Source: Nocardioides albus (GTDB lineage: Bacteria > Actinomycetota > Actinomycetes > Propionibacteriales > Nocardioidaceae). Taken from it: a DNA stretch of 64,000 nt. The stretch is from the NCBI RefSeq assembly GCF_014648255.1, contig NZ_BMQT01000002.1, positions 1 to 64,000 of the forward strand. Reading direction: 5' to 3'. The notes beneath the pieces are model-generated. The model ran no database searches and had not been told where the DNA came from. It was given only the letters and a program-made list of their open reading frames with translations. This document shows positions 24,185 to 30,305 of the stretch, piece after piece. A program made the position numbers and the translations under genes. The first letter of the stretch is position 1; every line of letters begins with the position of its first letter.

Positions 24185-25411
24185 ATGACGGGGGACAGGG
24201 TGCTTGATCGTACGCTCGCTGGGCGGGTCGTCAGTGCAGCGGAGGCGGCGGCCCGGATCGGGCCGGGGGAGACGATCGCGCTCTCGGGGTTCGCCGGGGT
24301 CGGGCGCCCGAAGGTGGTGCCGGCGGCGCTGGTGGCGGTCCAGGAGTGGCCGGTGGGTGTCGACGTACGCCACTCGCGGGTCGCCCAGCACGCAGCCTCG
24401 GGGTTCTACGGCGCTCTCGACGTCGCCGTGGTCGAGGTGGCCGCGATCCTCCCCAACGGCCTGCTCGTGCCCGGTAGCAGCGTCGGCAACAACCAGACCT
24501 GGCTCGATCTCGCCGACAAGGTGATCCTCGAGGTCAACGGCTGGCATCCGCGCGGGTTCGAAGGATTTCACGACATCCACCACGGTGCGCAGGTCGCACC
24601 GCTACGCGCCCCGATCCAGCTGACCACGCCGATGCAACGGATCGGCGACCCCTACCTGCTGGTCGACCCGGCCAAGATCGTCGCCGTCGTCGAGACCGAC
24701 CTTCCTGACACCGGTCAGCCGTTGAGCCCGATCGACGAGGAGAGCCGGGAGATGGCCGAGCTCGTCGTGGACTTCCTCCGTCATGAGGTACGCCACGAAC
24801 GACTGCACCACAGCCTGCTCCCGCTCCACGTCGGTGAGGGAGACGTCACCGACGCTGTCCTCGCCGGACTCCGGACGGCCGAGTTCGAGCACATGACGGC
24901 CTACACCGCGAACATCCGGGACGGACACCTCGACCTGCTCGACTGCGGGAAGCTGATCGGAGCCTCTGCCACCTCCTTCCGGCTGTCGGCCGAGGGTGCC
25001 CGGCGGGTCGACAGCGACGTCCACCACTACAAGGGCCGGATCCTGCTGCGTACCCAGGAGATCGCCAACCACCCCGAGGTCATTCGTCGCCTCGGCCTGA
25101 TCGCGATCGACTCGATGCTCGAAGCCGACCTGCACGGCAACGTGAGCGCTGTCGACGGGTCGGGCGACTTCGCCCGCAACGCCCACCTCAACATCTTCGT
25201 CGGATCCTCGACCACCGGCCCGGGTGGGTCGGGTGCCGCCTCGCGCATCGTCCCGAACGTGAGCCGTGTCGACCACACCGGGCACGACGTCCAGGTCATG
25301 GTCACCGAGCAGGGCGTCGCCGACCTGCGCGGTCTCTCGCCGGCCGCCCGGGCCCGGCGGATCATCGATCGTTGCGCCCACCCCGACTTCCGTGACCAGC
25401 TCGCCGAGTAG
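24185..25411 (+). CDS. Acetyl-CoA hydrolase/CoA-transferase family protein, probably degenerate
   Basis: This 408-residue protein belongs to the acetyl-CoA hydrolase/succinyl-CoA:acetate CoA-transferase family. Family sequence is clear in SGFAGVGRPKVVP, DVAVVEVAAILPNGLLVPGSS, GSGDFARNAHLNIFV and HDVQVMVTEQGVADLRGLSP. Two things are odd. The usual ~500-residue length is short by roughly 60-70 residues lost between VPAALVAV and RHSRVAQ. The position of the catalytic Glu (YTE or HSE before xxxDG in relatives) reads YTANIRDG, giving Ala at residue 242. CoA transfer through a glutamyl-CoA intermediate therefore looks impossible. It may bind CoA without catalysis, or be decaying. ATG 24185 is the natural start. 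Confidence 0.72.
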   Translation: MTGDRVLDRTLAGRVVSAAEAAARIGPGETIALSGFAGVGRPKVVPAALVAVQEWPVGVDVRHSRVAQHAASGFYGALDVAVVEVAAILPNGLLVPGSSVGNNQTWLDLADKVILEVNGWHPRGFEGFHDIHHGAQVAPLRAPIQLTTPMQRIGDPYLLVDPAKIVAVVETDLPDTGQPLSPIDEESREMAELVVDFLRHEVRHERLHHSLLPLHVGEGDVTDAVLAGLRTAEFEHMTAYTANIRDGHLDLLDCGKLIGASATSFRLSAEGARRVDSDVHHYKGRILLRTQEIANHPEVIRRLGLIAIDSMLEADLHGNVSAVDGSGDFARNAHLNIFVGSSTTGPGGSGAASRIVPNVSRVDHTGHDVQVMVTEQGVADLRGLSPAARARRIIDRCAHPDFRDQLAE

Positions 25412-25418
25412 GCGTCGG

Positions 25419-25424
25419 TAGGCT
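25419..25424 (+). promoter_or_regulatory. -10 box of the HAD hydrolase gene (leaderless type)
   Basis: TAGGCT is six bases before ATG 25431, indicating an independent, probably leaderless promoter despite the 19-base gap to the upstream gene. Confidence 0.5.
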
Positions 25425-25430
25425 CGCGTC

Positions 25431-26135
25431 ATGGCGATCGACGCGGTGATCTTCGACTGGGGCGGGACACTCACGAAGTGGCACGACATCGACTTCCATG
25501 AGGAGTCCCTGGCGCTAGCCCAGGCGGTGAGGGGCGCCGGCGACGACGACCACCCGGTCAACGCGACCAGGCTCCACCAGGCCGGCGAGACGATCTGGGC
25601 CCGCAGCCGTGACCATCAGCAGAGCTCGACCATCGGTGATCTGTTCACCGAGGCCGGCCTCGAGCACGATCCTGACCTGCTCGAGGCCTACTACGAGTTC
25701 TGGGAGCCGCACACCCTGACCGACCCCGAGGTCGGACCGTTGTGGGAGGCGCTTCGCGCCGATGGCGTACGCGTCGGGGTGCTGTCCAACACGATCTGGC
25801 CAAGCGCGTGGCACCGCGGGTTCTTCGAGCGCGACGGGGTGCTCGACCTGATCGACGGTGACGTCTACACCTCCGAGGTGCCGTGGACGAAGCCCGCCGA
25901 GGAGGCGTTCCGGGCCGCGATGGATGCCGTGAAGGTCTCAGATCCGTCTCGATGCGTCTACGTGGGCGACAGGCTCTTCGACGATGTGTACGGTGCACAG
26001 AAGGCCGGTCTGCGGGCGATCCACATCCCGCACAGCAACATCCCGGCCAGCCAGCTCGGCCACAGTGAGGGGTCTCCGGACGCCGTCGCCCAACGGTTGA
26101 GCGGCATACACCAGATCGTTCGCTCCTGGGAATGA
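25431..26135 (+). CDS. HAD-superfamily hydrolase
   Basis: This 234-residue HAD-fold protein has motif I as AVIFDWGGTLTKW, motif II Ser/Thr in VGVLSNT, motif III Lys in EVPWTKPAEEAF, and motif IV Asp residues in CVYVGDRLFDDVYGA. The cap inserted after motif I is helical, as in phosphoglycolate-phosphatase-like members. Motif I reads DWGG rather than DxD, so the second aspartate, usually the acid/base, is missing; DxGGT variants are found in a subset of actinobacterial HADs. The substrate is unknown. It has its own promoter and is convergent with the DUF4439 gene. Confidence 0.82.
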   Translation: MAIDAVIFDWGGTLTKWHDIDFHEESLALAQAVRGAGDDDHPVNATRLHQAGETIWARSRDHQQSSTIGDLFTEAGLEHDPDLLEAYYEFWEPHTLTDPEVGPLWEALRADGVRVGVLSNTIWPSAWHRGFFERDGVLDLIDGDVYTSEVPWTKPAEEAFRAAMDAVKVSDPSRCVYVGDRLFDDVYGAQKAGLRAIHIPHSNIPASQLGHSEGSPDAVAQRLSGIHQIVRSWE

Positions 26136-26146
26136 CGCCGGGAAAA

Positions 26147-26164
26147 ATTGCAAGTTCTTGCAAT
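26147..26164. promoter_or_regulatory. Perfect ATTGCAAG palindrome in an AT-rich island
   Basis: ATTGCAAG-TT-CTTGCAAT is a perfect 16-bp inverted repeat with a 2-base spacer, 11 bases past the HAD stop. TTGCAAG and ATTGCAT half-sites recur at 26198-26216. The AT-rich patch is striking in this genome. No gene start lies just downstream, so this could be an operator left from a lost gene or a protein-binding terminator. Confidence 0.5.
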
Positions 26165-26267
26165 GCGCTTTTGCGGGTCTGGGCGATTCTGAGTGGGGAT
26201 TGCATACTTTTGCAAGAGAAGTCAGCCCCCAGGCGGCTTCTCAGGCCTCGTGTCCAGGCCACAACCT

Positions 26268-26333
26268 GGCCCGCGAGCCGCCCGGTCTCGGGAGACATCT
26301 CGGGAGTCTCCCGCGCCGGACGGTTCGCGGGCC
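26268..26333. terminator. Large bidirectional hairpin between convergent genes
   Basis: A 13-bp stem (26268-26280 with 26321-26333, one mismatch) begins GGCCCGCGA. Inside, CGGGAGAC and GTCTCCCG form a second perfect stem. It lies between the HAD gene and the convergent DUF4439 gene, fitting a two-way terminator. Confidence 0.6.
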
Positions 26334-26358
26334 ATCTTGGTTTTGGCCGCACCCGCCA

Positions 26359-26790
26359 CTAGGTGCCGGGGAACGCCGTCGGCTTGGCACCCAGGTCGAG
26401 CTGTCGCGCTGCCGCCCGGCAGAGCAGCTGGACGAGCAGGATCCGATCGGTGCCGGTCGCCTTCGGCGCCAAGGAGAGATAGGTCGCGGTGGTGTCCTGC
26501 TCCAGGCGCAGGGCGGCGGCGCCGATGCTCTCCGCAGACCCGATCCGGCGCGGCAGGTCGTAGACGGCAGAGGACGCGACCGGCTCGAGCCCCGCGGCCA
26601 CCACGCGGATGGCCAGGGCCTCACGGGCGTTCACGTGGTCCTCGTACGCGGCCTCGAGTGCGCTCGCCAGCGCCGGCGCCGACGAGGCGGAGGTGCGGCC
26701 ACCCAAGGCACCGAGGATGTAGATCGCCGAGTGCTCGACCGCGAGCGCAGCCTGGATGGCATCCGTCGAGGCCGAGTCCGCCGTCGTCAT
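26359..26790 (-). CDS. DUF4439 ferritin-like protein
   Basis: This 143-residue helical protein has the DUF4439 ferritin-like pattern common in actinobacteria. AALAVEHSAIYILGALGG near the N-terminus carries the Glu and His expected in a four-helix metal site, and YEDHVNAREAL and RLEQDTTATYLSL supply the later helices. The function of the family is unknown; an iron or oxidative-stress link is guessed only from the fold. ATG 26790 overlaps the stop of a 27-codon frame, which in turn overlaps the lipoprotein gene, forming a coupled chain. Confidence 0.8.
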   Translation of the reverse strand: MTTADSASTDAIQAALAVEHSAIYILGALGGRTSASSAPALASALEAAYEDHVNAREALAIRVVAAGLEPVASSAVYDLPRRIGSAESIGAAALRLEQDTTATYLSLAPKATGTDRILLVQLLCRAAARQLDLGAKPTAFPGT

Positions 26791-26870
26791 GCCGCCGCCC
26801 CCGTCGAGGAAGGGAAAGCATACGGATTCGGCGGCCCGACCTCTGCTGTCGCTCGCTGGCGCTCGCTCAT
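26787..26870 (-). CDS. 27-codon small ORF linking lipoprotein and DUF4439 genes
   Basis: The frame starts with ATG 26870 overlapping the lipoprotein stop (ATGA) and ends with a TGA overlapping the DUF4439 ATG. The product would begin MSERQRATAEVGPPNPYAF and has no recognisable domain. Two consecutive ATGA overlaps suggest that ribosomes passing from the lipoprotein gene reach DUF4439 through this small frame. It may be a coupling device rather than a functional peptide. Confidence 0.4.
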   Translation of the reverse strand: MSERQRATAEVGPPNPYAFPSSTGAAA

Positions 26871-27277
26871 GCCAGCCCCCGCCCGTGCAGGAGCTGCTGC
26901 TGCGCGGCAGCGGCCGAGGCGAGCAGCGTGATCAGCTGGGGGTCTGCCGCATGCCCGGCGGCGCTGGTGAGCGTCGTGACCAGGGCGAGCTGGCGTTCCT
27001 GCCATCGGCCCGTCGTCGCCGCCTGAACGCCCTTGGTCGGCGCCAGGGCCTCGATGTGGATGCGATGCAGCTCGACGAACGCCGCCGGAGCGCCTTCGTC
27101 GGCGCCGAGGATCTCGGCGACCGTGGCGTCGATCACACTCTGGTCCGGGTTGGCGGGGGCCGGGGGAGTGCTCGGTGGTGGTGCTTTGACAGGATTCAGC
27201 GTCTCCGAGGCCGAACACGCCGAGGCGGCCAGCGGGGTAACCACGGCGAGGGCCACAGCGGTGCGGCGCGAGAGCAT
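26867..27277 (-). CDS. Lipoprotein with helical domain, partner of DUF4439 protein
   Basis: This 136-residue protein starts MLSRRTAVALAVVTPLAASAC, a lipoprotein signal with lipobox LAASAC, so the mature protein would be anchored to the outer face of the membrane. A Pro-rich stretch (APPPSTPPAPANP) leads to a helical domain (VIDATVAEILGADEGAPAAF ... AQQQLLHGRGLA). Lipoproteins of this kind often sit upstream of DUF4439 genes in actinobacteria. ATG 27277 is chosen; a GTG nine bases earlier is also in frame. The function is unknown. Confidence 0.72.
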   Translation of the reverse strand: MLSRRTAVALAVVTPLAASACSASETLNPVKAPPPSTPPAPANPDQSVIDATVAEILGADEGAPAAFVELHRIHIEALAPTKGVQAATTGRWQERQLALVTTLTSAAGHAADPQLITLLASAAAAQQQLLHGRGLA

Positions 27278-27463
27278 CCGGAACACGTGAGGAACCCTAA
27301 CTACACCCCGCTGGAGTTGCGTCAGCGGCTTTCCAACACAGCCGCGTGCTGTTCGAGACACCTGAGGCGTACAGGTAAGGTGTCATCGGCGGTGCCGCGT
27401 GTGCTCGGCCGCCCACACAAGTGGGCCGGCTGACAGGACCAGCCAACAGGAACAGACAACAGG

Positions 27464-27964
27464 ATGCAGGGGGAGATCGCGTTGAGTGCTGAGCGGAAGG
27501 ACGCGATCGCGAGTGCCATCGAGGAGGCCCTTGTCGACCCGCTTCTGGCCCTGGGCCTCGACGTCGAGGCCGTGGAGATCACGCCGGCCGGCAAGCGCCG
27601 GATCCTGCGGATCGCCGTCGACAAGGACGGCGGGATCAACCATGACGGCGTCACCGAGGCAACCCGTGAGGTCAACCGGGTCCTCGACGAGTCCGACGTC
27701 ATGGGCGAGCAGCCCTACACCCTCGAGGTGACGTCTCCCGGTGTCGACCGGCCGCTGACCCTGCCGCGCCACTGGCGCCGCAACGCGGGTCGCCTGGTCA
27801 AGGTCACCACCGTCGACGGCTCCACGTTCACCGGCCGCGTCAAGGAGTCCGACGAGGACCGCGTGAGTCTCGAGGTGAGCGGCAAGCGACGCGATGTGGC
27901 GTACGCGGAAGTGAAGAAAGCGCTTGTGCAGATCGAGTTCAAGCGGATCGACGAGGGGGAGTAG
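27464..27964 (+). CDS. rimP: Ribosome maturation factor RimP
   Basis: This 166-residue protein assists 30S subunit assembly. The N-terminal domain contains VEAVEITPAGKRRILRIAVDKDGG and the family signature YTLEVTSPGVDRPL, and an SH3-like C-terminal domain follows (GRLVKVTTVDGSTFTGRV). It is the first gene of the conserved rimP-nusA-rnpM-infB group. A TAAGGT box in the 27375-27385 area could be its promoter. nusA begins three bases after its stop. Confidence 0.93.
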   Translation: MQGEIALSAERKDAIASAIEEALVDPLLALGLDVEAVEITPAGKRRILRIAVDKDGGINHDGVTEATREVNRVLDESDVMGEQPYTLEVTSPGVDRPLTLPRHWRRNAGRLVKVTTVDGSTFTGRVKESDEDRVSLEVSGKRRDVAYAEVKKALVQIEFKRIDEGE

Positions 27965-27967
27965 GCC

Positions 27968-28945
27968 ATGGACATCGATATGAGCATCCTGCGGATGCTG
28001 GAGCGGGAGCGGGAGATCTCGCTCGATGTGCTCGTCGAGGCGATCGAGCAGGGTCTGCTGACGGCTTACCACAAGACCGGCGACTCCCAGACGAAGGCGC
28101 GTGTCGACCTCGACCGCAAGACCGGGCACGTACGCGTGCTGGCCGCCGAGGTCGACGACGAGGGCAACGTCGTCGGGGAGTACGACGACACGCCCGAGGG
28201 CTTCGGCCGGATCGCGGCCACCACCGCCAAGCAGATCGTGCTGCAGCGGTTGCGCGACGCCGAGGACGACGTGAAGTTCGGCGAGTTCTCCGGCAAGGAG
28301 GGGGACATCCTCTCCGGCGTCATCCAGCAGGGCCGCAACCCCGACGACGTGCTCGTCGACCTGGGTCGGCTCGAGGGCGTCATCCCGCTCTCCGAGCGCG
28401 TGCCGGGTGAGGACTACAGCCACGGCACCCGGATCAAGGCGCTCGTGGTGAGTGTCCGCAAGGGCATGCGTGGCCCGCAGATCACGCTCTCGCGCTCCCA
28501 CCCCAACCTGGTCAAGAAGCTCTTCTCCTTCGAGGTCCCCGAGATCGCCGACGGCACCGTCGAGATCTCCGCGATCGCCCGCGAGGCCGGCCATCGCACC
28601 AAGATCGCGGTCAAGTCGACCGTCCCCGGCGTCAACGCCAAGGGCGCCTGCATCGGCCCGATGGGCCAGCGGGTCCGCCAGGTGATGTCCGAGCTGCAGG
28701 GCGAGAAGATCGACATCGTCGACTGGTCCGAGGACCCGAAGGTGCTCGTCGCCTCCGCGCTCTCGCCGGCCCGGGTCGCCTCGGTGCAGATCATCGACGA
28801 GGCGACCAAGTCGGCCCGTGTCGTCGTGCCCGACTACCAGCTCTCGCTGGCCATCGGCAAGGAGGGGCAGAACGCCCGTCTGGCCGCTCGCCTCACGGGC
28901 TGGCGCATCGACATCCGCTCCGACGAGGAGACCCCGGTCGCCTGA
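27968..28945 (+). CDS. nusA: Transcription termination/antitermination factor NusA
   Basis: This 325-residue protein binds RNA polymerase and nascent RNA. It has an N-terminal polymerase-binding domain, an S1 domain around residues 105-180 ([24 protein letters not shown]), and two KH domains near the C-terminus with [14 protein letters not shown] and [17 protein letters not shown]. It lacks the acidic repeats of E. coli NusA, as is normal in actinobacteria. It is transcribed with rimP. An alpha/beta hydrolase gene, not the usual rnpM, follows two bases downstream. Confidence 0.95.
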   Translation: MDIDMSILRMLEREREISLDVLVEAIEQGLLTAYHKTGDSQTKARVDLDRKTGHVRVLAAEVDDEGNVVGEYDDTPEGFGRIAATTAKQIVLQRLRDAEDDVKFGEFSGKEGDILSGVIQQGRNPDDVLVDLGRLEGVIPLSERVPGEDYSHGTRIKALVVSVRKGMRGPQITLSRSHPNLVKKLFSFEVPEIADGTVEISAIAREAGHRTKIAVKSTVPGVNAKGACIGPMGQRVRQVMSELQGEKIDIVDWSEDPKVLVASALSPARVASVQIIDEATKSARVVVPDYQLSLAIGKEGQNARLAARLTGWRIDIRSDEETPVA

Positions 28946-28947
28946 GC

Positions 28948-29772
28948 GTGCGTGAGAGCGATCTGACCGACCCCGACGGCATCCTGGTCGAGCCTGAGGG
29001 GGCCACCACCGGCGTACTCGTCCTCTCCGGGTCCTCGGGGCGGATCGAGACAGACCGGTGCCGGATGCTGGCCTCGCACGGGGTCGCAGCTGCCTCGATC
29101 CGCTACTTCGGTGGCCCCGGACAGCCGGGGGAGGCCCGGATGATGCCGCTGGAGACGTTCGACGACGTACTTGCCGACCTCCACTCCCGCTACCAACGGC
29201 TGGTCGTGCTCGGTACGTCCTGGGGCGCCCAGGCGGCGCTGCTGCTCGGCACGCTGCACCCTGAGATCGACGCGGTGGTCGGGATCTCGCCGACGTACGT
29301 CTCCTGGGCGGGTCTGAGCGAGGAGCGGCCGCAGCGCTCGTCGTGGACGCTGCGCGGCGAGCAGGTGCCGTTCGTACCCTTCGATGACGAGGCGATCGAG
29401 GAGGCCGTGAAGGATGCCGGCGGCGAGCTCCCGTCGTTCTGCGAGGCCTACCTCTCCGCCCTGGAGAAGTACGCCGACCGGGTGCCCGCCGCGACTATCC
29501 CGGTCGAGCGCATCACCGGCGAGGTCGTCCTGGTCGCAGGGGGAGGCGATGCGCTGTGGCCGTCGGTCCTCTTCGCGGAGGCGGTCCGGCGCCGGCGTAC
29601 GGCTCACGACCTCGAGACGATCGTGGTGACCCATCCGGAGGCCGGTCACCGGGTCGTGCTGCCCGGCGAGCCGCTGCTCGCGTTCAGTCAGAGGTTCGAT
29701 TGGGGCGGTTCGGAGCAGTCCGACCGCGAGCTGGGCACGCTGGCATGGCCGGAGATCGCCGCCGTCTTGTGA
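28948..29772 (+). CDS. Alpha/beta hydrolase, BAAT/acyl-CoA thioesterase-like
   Basis: This 274-residue protein resembles the C-terminal domain of bile-acid-CoA:amino-acid N-acyltransferase and acyl-CoA thioesterases. GVLVLSGSSGRIETDRC is near the N-terminus, the nucleophile elbow is LGTSWGAQAALLLG (Ser), the acid is in GGGDALWPS (Asp), and the base is in HPEAGHRVVLPG (His). It probably hydrolyses an acyl thioester or ester in the cytoplasm; the substrate is unknown. It starts at GTG 28948 immediately after nusA and sits between nusA and rnpM, where most actinobacteria have no gene. Confidence 0.8.
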   Translation: MRESDLTDPDGILVEPEGATTGVLVLSGSSGRIETDRCRMLASHGVAAASIRYFGGPGQPGEARMMPLETFDDVLADLHSRYQRLVVLGTSWGAQAALLLGTLHPEIDAVVGISPTYVSWAGLSEERPQRSSWTLRGEQVPFVPFDDEAIEEAVKDAGGELPSFCEAYLSALEKYADRVPAATIPVERITGEVVLVAGGGDALWPSVLFAEAVRRRRTAHDLETIVVTHPEAGHRVVLPGEPLLAFSQRFDWGGSEQSDRELGTLAWPEIAAVL

Positions 29773-29849
29773 GGTCGGGTCACGGAATAAGAACGACCGG
29801 TGCCCCGGTTTAGTCTCCCGAACCCCGGAAGCGGTAGTGTTGAGTATCG

Positions 29850-30212
29850 GTGGCACGCCTCGAAGAAACTACGCAGAACGGACCTGTCCGTACGTGCGTG
29901 GGTTGCCGGAAGCGAGCTGCCAAGCGCGAGTTGTTGCGGGTGACCGCCGGCTCGGACCATGACGGCCAGCCGGCCGTGGTGCCCGATCCGACAGCCACCG
30001 CACCCGGGCGAGGGGCGCATGTGCACCCCACGCGTGAGTGTTACGAACTCGCGGTGCGCCGGAAGGCGTTCACCCGGGCCCTGTTCCCGAAAGGCAGAGG
30101 GGCCGCGGGCGGGCTTTCCAGCGCACCGGTGGAGGACTACCTCGACAAGCGCCCGACATCCACGACCGTCGCCGACGGTCAACTGACCAGGAACTGGAGC
30201 AAAAGCTCATGA
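29850..30212 (+). CDS. rnpM: YlxR-family RNase P modulator
   Basis: This 120-residue protein carries the YlxR/DUF448 motif PVRTCVGCRKRAAKRELLRV, then PGRGAHVHPTRECYELAVRRKAFTRAL. YlxR (RnpM) binds RNase P RNA and adjusts its activity in Firmicutes. The gene lies in its conserved place upstream of infB. It starts at GTG 29850, with TAGTGT at 29832 as a possible -10 box, and the product has a longer C-terminal tail than the minimal family. The stop codon overlaps the first of three ATGA-linked mini-ORFs. Confidence 0.88.
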   Translation: MARLEETTQNGPVRTCVGCRKRAAKRELLRVTAGSDHDGQPAVVPDPTATAPGRGAHVHPTRECYELAVRRKAFTRALFPKGRGAAGGLSSAPVEDYLDKRPTSTTVADGQLTRNWSKSS

Positions 30213-30257
30213 GCACTCGATGAGTACTTCGCGATGAGCGTGTTCTACAACCATTAG
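30209..30257 (+). other. Relay of three ATGA-linked mini-ORFs between rnpM and infB
   Basis: The rnpM stop (30210-30212) overlaps ATG 30209, which opens MSTR-stop. That stop (30221-30223) overlaps ATG 30220 of MSTSR-stop, whose stop (30235-30237) overlaps ATG 30234 of MSVFYNH-stop, ending at 30257. Three successive ATGA overlaps within 49 bases are unlikely to be accidental and would pass a terminating ribosome stepwise toward infB. Confidence 0.6.
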
Positions 30258-30258
30258 T

Positions 30259-30301
30259 GGTCACAGTTTCACCCGGATCTCGGGTCTGTGGCCAGAAGGA
30301 G
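30259..30301 (+). promoter_or_regulatory. RNA hairpin abutting the infB ribosome-binding site
   Basis: GGTCACAG (30259-30266) pairs with CTGTGGCC (30286-30293), with one G-T pair, and ACCCG (30271-30275) pairs with CGGGT (30281-30285) above a 4-base bulge. The stem ends directly at AGAAGGAG (30294-30301), the infB Shine-Dalgarno sequence. It starts two bases after the last mini-ORF stop, so ribosomes ending there would disturb it. Confidence 0.6.
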
Positions 30302-30305
30302 AAAC

